A stretch of 64,000 bases of DNA from Actomonas sp051209155 (lineage in GTDB: Bacteria > Verrucomicrobiota > Verrucomicrobiia > Opitutales > Opitutaceae): NCBI GenBank assembly GCA_051209155.1, contig JBPJGB010000001.1; one strand, 5' to 3'. Position numbers and translations under genes: made by a program. Each line of letters begins with the position of its first letter. Positions within the stretch are counted from its first letter, which is position 1. The notes beneath the pieces are model-generated. The model saw only the letters and a program-made list of their open reading frames with translations. It searched no databases and was not told where the DNA came from. This document shows, in pieces, positions 16,701 to 24,778 of the stretch.

Positions 16701-18443
16701 GGCGGACTCCCAGACGAAGGCGCCACCCTCGACCAGACCCTCGAGCGGGTTGATGTGGGTGAAGGCCTTGGGGTCGCAGCAGAGCACGACGTTGACGTGC
16801 TTGAGGTCGCAGTTGACGCGCACGCGCTCGGGGGCGGCGGTGAGGAAGTAGGAGGTGGGCGAACCCTTCTTCTCAGAACCGTATTTCGGGTTGGCGGAAA
16901 CGTGAACGACTTCCTTGGGGTTGCCGTTGGCGTCGGTGACGTTGTCGCGCTCCGCGACGTGGGTGCCGAGGTCGCCGATGATTTCGGCGAGGTTCTTGCC
17001 GGTGGTGATCATGCCCCAGCCACCGATGGAATGGAGGCGGACGGCGATGGCCTTGTCGGGCAGGAGCGACGGGGTTTCGTCGGCGCAGACCGAGTAGGGG
17101 TGATCGACGCCGAGGTTGAAGAAGGTGTAACCCTGCGCGGCGGTCTTGCCGTCCTGGCGGGCGCGGCCCTCGGCGACAAATTCGTAGGCGCCAATGATGT
17201 GCTCGGGGCGGAAGTCGCGGGAGCCCATGCCGTAGCAACCGGAGTAGTTGCGCGGCACCTCGTGCTGCTCGATGACGGGCAGGCCGGGGCGGTGGGGGAA
17301 ACCGGGATGGATGTAGGCCTTGGTGAGGGCGGCACGCACCTCGCGGGCGAGCGGGTTGTCACCGGCGAGCGGCTCGTCGGTGCGTTCGAGAATGATGACC
17401 GACTTCTTGCCCTTGAGGGCGTTCACGATGGCCTTCTGGGGGAAGGGGCGCAGCACGTTGACGTGCACGGAACCAACCTTGGCTCCACGCGTGGCGCGGA
17501 GATGGTCGACGGCGGCCTCGATGTTTTCGGCGGCGGAACCGAGGGTGACGAAGGTAACCTCGGCGTCGTCGTTCTTGTATTCGGAGACGAGGCCGTAGTT
17601 GCGGCCGGTGAGGCGGGCCCACTCGTGGTAGGCGTCCTCCAGCATGGGCAGGATGTGCTCGGCGAAGTTGTTTCGGCGAGCCACCACGCCGTTCATGTAG
17701 TGCTCCTGGTTCTGCACCGGACCGATGAGGGCGGGGTTGGTGAGGTCAATGACCTTGGGAATGCGGCGACGGGTGGGGCCAAAGAGTTGTTTTTGGGCCT
17801 CGGTCGGGCAGGGAATGATGTCGTCCGGCGAGCCAAGGTATTCGCGGAGGAGCTCGGACTCGTGTTTGAGGAAGGTGCGCTCGAGGTGGGTGGTGAGGAA
17901 CCCGTCCTGAATGTTCATGCCCGGGGTGAGCGAGAGCTCGGTGACGCGGCGCAGAATCACGGCCTGGTCGGCGGCCTGCTGGGCGTCCTTGGCGAAGAGC
18001 ATGGTCCAGCCAGTGTCGAGGGCGGCGTAGATGTCGTCGTGGCCGCAGTGCACGTTGAGGGCGTGCTTGGTGAGGGCGCGGGCGCCGACCTCGAGGACCA
18101 TGGTGGAGAGCTTGCCCGGCGCGTGGTAGTATTGCTCGATGCCGTAGACGATGCCTTGGCCGGAAGTGAAGTTGACGGTGCGCTTGCCGGTGACGCTGGT
18201 CGCGATGGCGCCGCCTTGGGCGGAGTGTTCACCTTCACATTCGATGGCGATGGTGGGTCGGCCGAAGACGTTGAGCTGACCCTTGGCGCGGGCGAACTCA
18301 TACATCTCGCCCATCTCGGTCGAAGGGGTGATCGGATAAAAAATGCCCGCTTCGGTAATGCGCGCCTCGGTGTAGGAGGCGACGAGCTGGTTACCATTGG
18401 TGGTGATGCGGATGCCGGGGTATTTGGGTTTGGATGCGACCAT
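13785..18443 (-). CDS. nifJ: Pyruvate:ferredoxin (flavodoxin) oxidoreductase, long form
   Basis: The product has 1552 residues, against roughly 1170-1200 in typical single-chain enzymes. It oxidatively decarboxylates pyruvate to acetyl-CoA and reduces ferredoxin or flavodoxin, using thiamine pyrophosphate and three 4Fe-4S clusters. Domain order is normal: N-terminal domain with YPITPSTEMGEMYEFA, gamma domain, two ferredoxin motifs (C788/791/794/798 and C920/923/926/930) and a TPP domain with C1003/C1006/C1137 and GGDGGMGDIGFQNVSK. Extra length lies partly between the two ferredoxin motifs (about 120 residues) and after CAGCG (about 90 more than usual). No Shine-Dalgarno is visible before the ATG. 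Confidence 0.93.
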   Translation of the reverse strand: MVASKPKYPGIRITTNGNQLVASYTEARITEAGIFYPITPSTEMGEMYEFARAKGQLNVFGRPTIAIECEGEHSAQGGAIATSVTGKRTVNFTSGQGIVYGIEQYYHAPGKLSTMVLEVGARALTKHALNVHCGHDDIYAALDTGWTMLFAKDAQQAADQAVILRRVTELSLTPGMNIQDGFLTTHLERTFLKHESELLREYLGSPDDIIPCPTEAQKQLFGPTRRRIPKVIDLTNPALIGPVQNQEHYMNGVVARRNNFAEHILPMLEDAYHEWARLTGRNYGLVSEYKNDDAEVTFVTLGSAAENIEAAVDHLRATRGAKVGSVHVNVLRPFPQKAIVNALKGKKSVIILERTDEPLAGDNPLAREVRAALTKAYIHPGFPHRPGLPVIEQHEVPRNYSGCYGMGSRDFRPEHIIGAYEFVAEGRARQDGKTAAQGYTFFNLGVDHPYSVCADETPSLLPDKAIAVRLHSIGGWGMITTGKNLAEIIGDLGTHVAERDNVTDANGNPKEVVHVSANPKYGSEKKGSPTSYFLTAAPERVRVNCDLKHVNVVLCCDPKAFTHINPLEGLVEGGAFVWESAESPEKAWQRIPAKYRQEIIEKQIKVYILPGFEIAKAATNRPDLQLRMQGNSFLGAFFKVSPFLEQFGISEDHFKDVVRAQYQKKFGKFGDAVVDSNMQVMTAGGSRLQQVPYGPIDAPDASSMRGELLLPKNSDCGGACGCTPSEEQPDGLPMYKTETFDSEYRAGLGYNQPASPLAAVGVMAAASGATASKYGARRETPKYFAENCTQCMECITSCPDTALPNTAQDLQTILNTAVDNYVTDPAQRAAIHEAIPDIDGAIREQMLANAKAKEGESVRELVMNIVRSTPTISEDAALELDGILNILPLSYLKVPAVFLSKERKDKGAGGIFSIFVSDLCKGCGLCVEECGDHDALRMIEDTEDYNAELLSATAFLRLLPDTDQKYLGLYQNDAPEQSRPAALRNHMMVNRNYDALVSGDGACAGCGEKPVLHAIASVTEAYMRPIFHAKADRLTEKFGKLKREGTTALEKLRVENPAAYATWKRMVAHIIMGLGGDSDQDTDTRLAARGEITDQEAVNAICAVIKQEAFNHKILQTLDGRLSNGMSVMAMGAHTGCNTVYGSTPPNNPHPYPWLNSLFQDGATISWMMGETFMTENARRSIIPERLIDHLFAGDQLDQATYFNYTHFTDALMTDQEIKELPKVWCVGGDGGMGDIGFQNVSKVILQNRPNVKLLMLDTQVYSNTGGQNSDHSPMTGGFDMNQAGAASQGKLNEMKNIAECFLNGHGSPFLAQVSMADSAKLYQSMISALEYRGTAFFQAYTTCQPEHGVADNMATKQAERVRESRCLPEFVFDPRLGESYTEALSLKGNKNPDRDWWMTKYSDTDDTYAYTIAHWACTEARFRQHIKKASAEEVEHMEHLEDVLLRVTQQDIVYRRYNDPASRAYIPDFGVYIKYDAGNGKHIPMKMSRQMVLFNVERRKAWRMLQSHAGQENKDYQAQKALLAKVDKGDISIEDLKAKGRALLEAEAAAS

Positions 18444-18682
18444 AGGAGGAAGGAGAAAAGGGCCGGAATGCGCAGTGGAGTCACCCCAGCGATTGATAAG
18501 GGATCTGACTTAAAGAACGGGGGGCAGGCCAAGATCGGCGCAGTGGGGAAGGCGTCGGTGCCGGCGTGCGGGAGCGCCACTATGGAGCGCGGCAAAGGGG
18601 GGCGCCAAGGACGGAATGAGTCACAGTCGCGCGACGATTGGCGGATCGTGCGCGTATTTTGACGCGGGCGTTTACCGGACGG

Positions 18683-19522
18683 TCAAAAGGCAAGAAATAA
18701 GCGGTGGAAGTTCGTCGCGACGTGTTCGGTGAGCGTCGGGAGGGGCAGGTCGCGGAGCTCCGCGAGGCGAAGGTAGGCCTGCGCGAGGTTGGCCGGGTGA
18801 TTGAGCACAAAACCCTTTGGACCGGGGGGCAGGGCGTGCGCCGGGACGGGTGGCGGAGTGGCGGGCGCGTCGGTTTCGACCAGCAGGCGGTCGAGCGGAA
18901 CCGCGGCAAAGGCGGCGCGTTGTTTGCTGCGGCGCGGATCGAGAAAGGAGGTGTTGAACGAGAAGAACGCACCAAGTTCGGCGAAAGCGGGCACCATCTC
19001 GGCCGAGCCTCCGTAGGCGTGGAGGAGGAAACCGCGGGCGGGCAGGGGCTGGGCGCGCAGCAGGTCCAAGAGTTGCCCCCAGGCGTGCAGGCAGTGGATG
19101 GAGGCGGGGCGATTTTGATCGGCGGCCCAGCGGAGTTGCCATTGGAAGACCTCCACCTGTTCGTCGATCGGAGCGCGGACGACGCCTTCGAGCATGGGGT
19201 GGTCCGGGCGGGCGGCGTCGGTCATCCAACGGTCGATGCCGATCTCGCCGACGCCCGCCTGAGGCACCGCGGTCAGTTGGGCGTTGAACAGCTGCTGCCA
19301 GTTAGCCGGGCGGCTGCCGACGTCCCATGGGTGAATGCCGTAGCTGGGCACGACCCACGGGTGGCGGGCGGCGAGGGCGGTGACGGCGTCCCAATCGTCC
19401 TGCGGATGGGTGCCATTGACGACGGCGCCGCCGATCGGGAGGGCTTCGATGGCGGGCAGGATGGCGTCGGCGTGACGCGCGAGTTCGGCGAACTGCAGGT
19501 GATTGTGCGCGTCGAACAACAT
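18683..19522 (-). CDS. TatD-family metal-dependent hydrolase
   Basis: The product has 279 residues. It begins MLFDAHNHLQF, the DxHxH metal-binding start of TatD enzymes, and has GIHPWDVG, GEIGIDRW, SIHCLHAW and LLVETDAPATPPP, all motifs of the TatD TIM-barrel family. Members are 3'-5' exonucleases or general DNases dependent on divalent metal. The gene follows the sufE-like gene by 13 bases, so the two are probably co-transcribed. The 239 bases between it and the oxidoreductase gene hold no clear promoter or hairpin that I could support. Confidence 0.9.
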   Translation of the reverse strand: MLFDAHNHLQFAELARHADAILPAIEALPIGGAVVNGTHPQDDWDAVTALAARHPWVVPSYGIHPWDVGSRPANWQQLFNAQLTAVPQAGVGEIGIDRWMTDAARPDHPMLEGVVRAPIDEQVEVFQWQLRWAADQNRPASIHCLHAWGQLLDLLRAQPLPARGFLLHAYGGSAEMVPAFAELGAFFSFNTSFLDPRRSKQRAAFAAVPLDRLLVETDAPATPPPVPAHALPPGPKGFVLNHPANLAQAYLRLAELRDLPLPTLTEHVATNFHRLFLAF

Positions 19523-19535
19523 CGGGCGGGAGGAT

Positions 19536-19949
19536 TTAGGTGGCCCAAGCCACGGCGAGGCTGGCGATGCGTTCGCGGACGGCGCGCAGGCCGTTCTGGC
19601 GAGTGGGGGACAGGTCGCGCCAGAGGTCGAGTTTTTCGATGACGTCGATTTGGGCCGTGGCGACCTCGGCCGGCGCGGCGCCTGCGCAGCATTGGCAGAT
19701 CAAGTGGACGAGGCCTTTGACCATCGGCGAGTCGCAGTCGGTGGCGAAATGGCAACCGTTGTCGCGCAGTTCGCCGCGCAGCCAGACCCGCGAGGTGCAG
19801 CCGGGAACGAGGAGGTCGTCGGTGCGCTCGGCGGCGGAGAAAGGCGGCAGGGCGCGGGCGGCGTCGACGACGGCGCCGAGGCGTTCCTGTTTGTTTTCAA
19901 TGATGGCGAAGGCTTCGACGACGGATTCCTGGCGTTGGGCGACGGTCAT
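19536..19949 (-). CDS. SufE-family sulfur-transfer protein
   Basis: The product has 137 residues. SufE accepts sulfane sulfur from a cysteine desulfurase (SufS) during Fe-S cluster assembly. The acceptor cysteine is C51 in VPGCTSRVWLRGEL, followed by FATDCDSPMVKGL, both typical of the family. The ATG at 19949 (MTVAQRQESV) is chosen over a longer frame because it gives normal family length and leaves room for the divergent TPR gene. No suf genes adjoin it. The link with the neighbouring Fe-S-rich oxidoreductase is suggestive but not proven. Confidence 0.9.
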   Translation of the reverse strand: MTVAQRQESVVEAFAIIENKQERLGAVVDAARALPPFSAAERTDDLLVPGCTSRVWLRGELRDNGCHFATDCDSPMVKGLVHLICQCCAGAAPAEVATAQIDVIEKLDLWRDLSPTRQNGLRAVRERIASLAVAWAT

Positions 19950-20028
19950 GGCGGAGGAGGGAAGTGGTGGTTGAAGCCGGGCCGCGGCGCAAACCCGGAA
20001 CGTTGCAAGCGGATGGTGAGGCGCGGAC

Positions 20029-20057
20029 TTGCGTCGGAGCGGGCCGAGGCGCACGTT
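20029..20057 (+). promoter_or_regulatory. Candidate CACGTT-type promoter of the TPR/ExbB/ExbD operon
   Basis: TTGCGT (20029-20034), a 17-base spacer and CACGTT (20052-20057) match the pattern seen before tuf and rpsL. The flanking TCTC seen in those promoters is absent. Initiation would fall very near the ATG at 20065, implying a nearly leaderless mRNA, so this candidate is weaker. Confidence 0.35.
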
Positions 20058-20064
20058 GCGGCCC

Positions 20065-22713
20065 ATGCGCGTCGGTCGGGTTCTCGTGTGCTTTCATTGC
20101 TTTCAGCTCCTCTTGGCGAGTGGCGTGGTGGGGCGTGCGCAGGATGCGGTGGCGACTCCGCCGTTGATGGCCGGGGTGCCGGAGCCGGTCGACGTGGCGG
20201 AGGTGCTGGCCACGCAACAGGCCGCCCGGCGGGCGACGCAGATGGGGTTTCCGGGGATCGCCGTGGGCTTGTGGGAAAAGGTCGCGGCGGCCACTCCCTC
20301 CGGTCCGGCGCAGGATGCGGTGCGGCTGGAGTGGACGATGGCCTTGCTGGAGGCGCAGGATGTGGCGGGGGCGGCCACCGCGCTGCAGGGAATCGGCAAC
20401 GCGAATGATCCGCGGGTGCGCTTGCGGCGGGCTTTGATCGAGCTGGCCCGCGGGCACGCGGACCAAGCGGAGGCGGTGTTGGGCGAGCTTTCGGCCGACC
20501 GGCTGCCGGCGAGCGAACGGGCGTGGTTTCATTATGCGATCGGCGCGATGGCCGATGCCGGCAACAAACCGCAGGCCGCGCGCCAAGCTTATCGCGCGGC
20601 GGTGGCGGCGGCGCCATCCGGCGTGTTGAAGGCGCGGCTGGAGCTGGCGGACCTGCGATCGTCCTGGCAGGTGGCGGAGCCGACGGAGGCGCAGTTGGAA
20701 ACCGTGCGGCGCCGGATGGAGGAGTATGTCGGCGAGCAGATTGGTTACGACATGGCCAAGCGTTATGCGGCCATCCTGGCGGCGCTCGGGCGGGAGGCGG
20801 AAGCGATCGCGTTTTTGCAGAATCAACTGCTGGCGTTGCCGTCGGCGGAGCGGGAGCAGCAGGACGATTTCCGGCTGTTGTTGGGTTTGATCGCGGGGCC
20901 GGAGGACGAGCGCGGTCGTTTGCGCTTGGAGCAGTTGTTGCGCGATGGGGTGAGTCGGCAGAAGCAACGGATCGCGCTGCGGATGCTGGCGCAGGGAGCG
21001 TTCACTGCGGCCGATCGGGCGGCATTGCGCGCCACGCTGGGCGAGTTGCTCAGCGGCGCGGCCAACCGCCAGGGCGGGCACCCGATCGAACAGGATTTGT
21101 TGCTTTTCCGCGCGCAGTTGGCGGCGACGGCGGAGGAAGCGACGCGCGATGCGCTGTCGTTGTTGGAGGATTATCCGGCGTCGGATCTGCGGCCGATCGC
21201 GCTGGGGGTGTTGGTCAGTGCGGCGTGGGAGGAGCAGCGTTACCGGGCGGCGGCGGGCTATGCGGCGCAGGCGCTGCGGGAGTTGACGGAAGGGGATGCG
21301 CAGGTGCAGGCGCAGTTGGCCGTGCTGCAGGCGGAGGCGTTTTTCCGGGCGGGCGATTACCGGAGCGCGGCCGATGCCTATGCGGCGGCGTTGGATAATC
21401 TGCCGCTGGGAATGTCGGCGGGAGACATGATTTTCCAGGAGGTGCTGGCGCGTATCCGGGACCAGCAACTCACGGCGGCGGCGAACCGCATCGATCTGCT
21501 GGCCAATGACCCGCGCTTCGACGTGGTCAACCGCTGGCAGGCCGAGTGGAACCTGGCGCGCGCCCTGCAGGCCGAGGGGCGGATGTTCGACGCCGACGAG
21601 CGGGTGAAGCAGCTGCGACGGCGCGAACGCGGAGCGGGCGCGGCCCTGCCGCCGGATCTGTCGGTGCGCATGGCGTGGCTCGAGGCGCGGCTGGCGTTGG
21701 ACGTGGGGGAACCCGACCGGGCCTTGGCGGCGGCGGCGGCATTGCGCGAACGTTTGGCCAACATCGCGCCGGTGCTGCGGCGCGAAATTGAGTCCTCGCT
21801 GCGCCTGCTGGAAGCCGAGGCGTTTTTCGCGCTCGATCGCTACGATGAGGCGCTGGCGGTGCTGCAAACCCTGCGTAACGAGGCGCCGGATACGGATGCG
21901 GCGGTGTATTCCTACATCGAGGAGGCGAATGTGCAGGCCAGTCGGGGGCAGTTGGTGGAGGCGCAGCGGCTGTTGACCGAGCTGGTGGAAGAGTATCCGC
22001 AGCACCGATACGCTCCGTTCGCCTTGTATCAATCGGCCCTGGTCGCCGAAGGGCGGCGGGAGGACAGCTATCTGCAGGAGGCGATCACCAAGATCGAGGA
22101 GCTCGTCACGACTTACCCGGATGACCCGCTGGTTTTTTATGCCCGCTTCAAGCAGGGCGACCTGCTGCGAAAACTGAACCAATGGGAACCGGCGCGACTG
22201 GTCTATGAGTTGATCACCAACCGGTATCCGCAGCACCCGGATGTGTGGTCGGCGCAACTGGCGCTGGCGGACACCTTGAACGCGCAGGCGGGACTGTCGG
22301 AGCCGGCGCTGCGCGAAAGCGCGGGCGCGATTTACGAGCGTTTGCGGGATTTGCCCACGGCTTCGATCCCGTTGCGGGTGGAGGCAGGATACAAAGCGGG
22401 CAGCGTGCTCGTCCAGAACGGGGCGCCGGAGCGCGCTGCCGAAACCTGGTGGCAGGTCGCGAACGAGTTTCTGGTGGAACCGGCGGAGGTCGCCACTGCG
22501 CCGGAGATCGATCTCGGGGTGAAGGGACGGTATTGGTTGGCGCGACTGCTGGCGCAGTTGGGCGCGCTGTTGGAGCGGCAGGAACGGCCGCTCGAGGCGC
22601 GCAAGGCCTACGCGATGATGGTGGACGCGGGATTACCGCAGGCCGATTGGGCGGCGGCGCAGCTGGACCGGCTTGGCGGTCGGCAACCCGTGGCGGGGGC
22701 GCCGGGCGATTGA
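20065..22713 (+). CDS. Exported tetratricopeptide-repeat protein
   Basis: The product has 882 residues. A signal peptide (MRVGRVLVCFHCFQLLLASG, cleavage likely near GRAQDAVA) is followed by many alanine-rich helical repeats of TPR type, clearest near the C-terminus (LVEAQRLLTELVEEYPQHRYAPFALYQSAL, shown as LVEAQRLL and EEYPQHRYAPFAL). The start at 20065 is chosen because it exposes the signal peptide. It leads a four-gene operon with an ExbB/TolQ channel and an ExbD/TolR partner. It may therefore be a periplasmic scaffold or adaptor of that energy-transducing complex. That role is inferred from context only. Confidence 0.78.
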   Translation: MRVGRVLVCFHCFQLLLASGVVGRAQDAVATPPLMAGVPEPVDVAEVLATQQAARRATQMGFPGIAVGLWEKVAAATPSGPAQDAVRLEWTMALLEAQDVAGAATALQGIGNANDPRVRLRRALIELARGHADQAEAVLGELSADRLPASERAWFHYAIGAMADAGNKPQAARQAYRAAVAAAPSGVLKARLELADLRSSWQVAEPTEAQLETVRRRMEEYVGEQIGYDMAKRYAAILAALGREAEAIAFLQNQLLALPSAEREQQDDFRLLLGLIAGPEDERGRLRLEQLLRDGVSRQKQRIALRMLAQGAFTAADRAALRATLGELLSGAANRQGGHPIEQDLLLFRAQLAATAEEATRDALSLLEDYPASDLRPIALGVLVSAAWEEQRYRAAAGYAAQALRELTEGDAQVQAQLAVLQAEAFFRAGDYRSAADAYAAALDNLPLGMSAGDMIFQEVLARIRDQQLTAAANRIDLLANDPRFDVVNRWQAEWNLARALQAEGRMFDADERVKQLRRRERGAGAALPPDLSVRMAWLEARLALDVGEPDRALAAAAALRERLANIAPVLRREIESSLRLLEAEAFFALDRYDEALAVLQTLRNEAPDTDAAVYSYIEEANVQASRGQLVEAQRLLTELVEEYPQHRYAPFALYQSALVAEGRREDSYLQEAITKIEELVTTYPDDPLVFYARFKQGDLLRKLNQWEPARLVYELITNRYPQHPDVWSAQLALADTLNAQAGLSEPALRESAGAIYERLRDLPTASIPLRVEAGYKAGSVLVQNGAPERAAETWWQVANEFLVEPAEVATAPEIDLGVKGRYWLARLLAQLGALLERQERPLEARKAYAMMVDAGLPQADWAAAQLDRLGGRQPVAGAPGD

Positions 22714-22756
22714 CGCGAGAGCGGCATGAATCTCTAACACACGACGAAAACGACTC

Positions 22757-23443
22757 ATGGGTGATTTTGATTTCAGTTTGTTGACGCGCGGTGGCCCGAT
22801 GATGCTGGTCCTGCTGGTCATGGCGGTGGCCGGGGTGGTGTTGTTTGTGGAGCGCACGCTTTACCTGCATCGAGGTCAGATCCGCTCCACCGCGTTTGTG
22901 GAAGGGATCAAGAACATCCTGGAAAAGCGCCGGGTGATGGAGGCGTTGACGGTTTGCGAAGAGACACCGGGGCCGGTGGCGGCGGTGGTGAAGGCGGCCT
23001 TGCTGCACGTGCACGACGACGAAGCGAAGATGCGTTTTGCAGTGCAGGAGGCGGGTATCGTGGAGGTTCCGGCACTGGAGCGGCGGATGGGTTCGATCGC
23101 GGCCATCGCGCAGGTGGCGCCGTTGGTGGGGTTGCTCGGCACGGTATTGGGCATGGCGACGACGTTTTATGCCTTCATGACAGGGGGCGCGGAGTATGCG
23201 ACCGCCCGGGCCTTGGCCGATGGGATGTGGCAGGCCCTGTTGGTGACGATCGGCAGCCTCACCTTGGCGATCCCGGCGCATCTGGGTTACCACTTCCTGA
23301 GCGGGCGGGTGCGGGCCATCGTGCGCGACGTCGAGTGGGCGGGGAACGAAATCATGCGGTTCCTGCTGGTGGATTACCGCAAGTTGGAGGCCGCCGACGG
23401 CAGCGCGGGGAGTGCGGCCGATACCAAGGAGCGCGACGCATGA
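22757..23443 (+). CDS. MotA/TolQ/ExbB proton-channel family protein
   Basis: The product has 228 residues. It has a first membrane segment near residues 12-30 (MMLVLLVMAVAGVVLFVERT), a cytoplasmic domain, and two more segments around IAAIAQVAPLVGLLGTVLGM and LLVTIGSLTLAIPAHLGYHF. The pattern ALERRMGSIAAIAQVAPLVG followed by LLGTV is typical of ExbB/TolQ. With the ExbD-like protein it should form a proton-driven motor in the inner membrane. Its stop TGA at 23441-23443 overlaps the next ATG at 23440. Confidence 0.92.
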   Translation: MGDFDFSLLTRGGPMMLVLLVMAVAGVVLFVERTLYLHRGQIRSTAFVEGIKNILEKRRVMEALTVCEETPGPVAAVVKAALLHVHDDEAKMRFAVQEAGIVEVPALERRMGSIAAIAQVAPLVGLLGTVLGMATTFYAFMTGGAEYATARALADGMWQALLVTIGSLTLAIPAHLGYHFLSGRVRAIVRDVEWAGNEIMRFLLVDYRKLEAADGSAGSAADTKERDA

Positions 23444-23910
23444 TCACCCGGCCGTTGGATTTGGCGTCCAAACTGCGGCCAGCGCCGCGGATGATGGACA
23501 GTGTGTTTTACGCGAACTTGGTTTTGTTGGGCCTGTTCTTTGCGCTTTTTGGGTCCCGTTTTGTGATTTCACCCAGCGTGGAGCTTGGCGGAGCCAACCT
23601 GGTGCTGCCCACCGCGACGTCGCCGGCGACATCGGGTGCCAGCACGACTTCGGTCATCAGTGTGCTGGGGTCCGACATGGTGTTCACCTCCGATGGCAGA
23701 ATGACTTACGGAGAGCTGGCGAGATGGTTGCCCACGCAGGTGGCGCGGGGCAGTGAGAAGGAATCCCGGCTGCTGGTGCGCGCCGACGTGCGGGTCACTG
23801 CGCGCGATCTGGCGCGGCTCTCAGATATGGCGACGGCAGCGGGGTTTTCGGGGGTGCAGTTGGCCTTGGAGAATCCTCGTGATGTCCTGCAGGTGCAGGA
23901 GGAGCGCTGA
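23440..23910 (+). CDS. ExbD/TolR-like biopolymer transport protein
   Basis: The product has 156 residues and one membrane segment (about residues 25-45, FYANLVLLGLFFALFGSRFV) with a periplasmic domain ending VQLALENPRD. The sequence is divergent. The usual PLIDVVF motif is replaced by APRMMDSVFYANLV, and the aspartate at the start of the helix probably corresponds to the proton-path Asp of ExbD. Identification rests on size, topology, the ATGA overlap with the ExbB-like gene and the periplasmic LLVRADVRVT segment, which resembles the ExbD V-x-I-x-A-D pattern. Confidence 0.78.
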   Translation: MITRPLDLASKLRPAPRMMDSVFYANLVLLGLFFALFGSRFVISPSVELGGANLVLPTATSPATSGASTTSVISVLGSDMVFTSDGRMTYGELARWLPTQVARGSEKESRLLVRADVRVTARDLARLSDMATAAGFSGVQLALENPRDVLQVQEER

Positions 23911-23913
23911 AAC

Positions 23914-24684
23914 GTGGCTGGTTCCGGGAAAACCTTTCCGTGGCTGGGGGCGACGATCGTGGCGGCGATCGGGGTGGTGGGAGTGGTCGCACTCGTCGAT
24001 CTGGGGGGGCCGGGAGAAACAGGAGAAGGTATTTATCCACAAGGAGATGGGGGGCAAATCGGTCTGACGGCGATCGGGGCGGGGGAGGAAGCGTTGCGGT
24101 CGCAACCCGGGGCCGAGTTGTCGCTGAACGATCCGACCCCCCTGTTTTTGCCACTGAGCATGAACAGCGGGAAAGTGGATCCGCGGATGACGACCGAGCG
24201 TTCGCCCGGCACGTCATTTGAAGCCTTCCCCTCGAAGCTCGTATTCCCGGAAGAGGACAATCGTTTGGCGGTGCCGGACGTGGTGCAGGTTCAATCGCGC
24301 GCGCTTGATGTCATGGAAAGCCTGGCGCCAGACGTGAATCTGGGCGAGCTCGCTCGGGCGGACACCCGAGCGCGGGCCATGTCACCCCGGGCGGCGATCA
24401 TCGAAGTTCACCGGGTCGCCGACGGTGCGTTGGCCTATCGGCAGGAAATCAAGCGCGAGTCCGCCGGGCGCCTGGCCTTGGTGCCGATGGAAACGCTGGT
24501 GGTGGTCAACGACGCTGGGATGCTCACCGAGCGCGGGACCCTCAATGTCGTGGCCGGGGGTGGGACCCTCCCGCTTTTCGGGCAGCAGCAAGTCGATTTG
24601 GATGAAGCGGCCAAACTGCTCAAATCGGTTGATTTGGGAGCCCATTTGACTCGAGGAATTTATCGTATCTCCCTCGGGCCCTAG
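23914..24684 (+). CDS. Membrane-anchored protein of unknown function, fourth gene of the ExbB/ExbD operon
   Basis: The product has 256 residues. A single N-terminal membrane segment (about residues 10-30, WLGATIVAAIGVVGVVALVD) suggests an anchored periplasmic protein. No TonB C-terminal domain or known motif is visible. The start is a GTG at 23914, supported by AGGAGGAG about nine bases upstream, within the end of the preceding gene. By position it could be the TonB-, TolA- or PilZ-like partner of the ExbB/ExbD pair, but nothing in the sequence proves this. Confidence 0.7.
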   Translation: MAGSGKTFPWLGATIVAAIGVVGVVALVDLGGPGETGEGIYPQGDGGQIGLTAIGAGEEALRSQPGAELSLNDPTPLFLPLSMNSGKVDPRMTTERSPGTSFEAFPSKLVFPEEDNRLAVPDVVQVQSRALDVMESLAPDVNLGELARADTRARAMSPRAAIIEVHRVADGALAYRQEIKRESAGRLALVPMETLVVVNDAGMLTERGTLNVVAGGGTLPLFGQQQVDLDEAAKLLKSVDLGAHLTRGIYRISLGP

Positions 24685-24711
24685 AATTTAGCTGTAATTG
24701 AAAAATTGCAG

Positions 24712-24740
24712 TTGACGGTGATTTTTGTGCTCTCCACGTT
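24712..24740 (+). promoter_or_regulatory. CACGTT-type promoter of tRNA-Thr/tuf
   Basis: TTGACG (24712-24717), a 17-base spacer and CACGTT (24735-24740, inside TCTCCACGTT) form a sigma-70-like promoter. Initiation is expected near 24747, about 30 bases before the tRNA-Thr gene. The same element is found before rpsL and before the adk-like gene. Confidence 0.7.
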
Positions 24741-24778
24741 CGGCACTCTTTTCTCGTCTTTTGACGAAGTCTCGTGTC

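Noticed and set aside
18444..18460. Possible Shine-Dalgarno before the oxidoreductase gene
   Set aside because: The AGGAGG seen on the plus strand is antisense. The mRNA strand reads CTCCTTCCTCCT, which cannot pair with the 16S tail.
16188..18662. Long plus-strand frame opposite the pyruvate:ferredoxin oxidoreductase
   Set aside because: Gly/Val/Asp-rich shadow. The minus strand clearly encodes the enzyme with all cofactor motifs.
19897..22257. Long antisense frame opposite the TPR protein gene
   Set aside because: Arg/Gln/Pro-rich sequence without motifs. The plus-strand frame has a signal peptide, TPR pattern and operon context.
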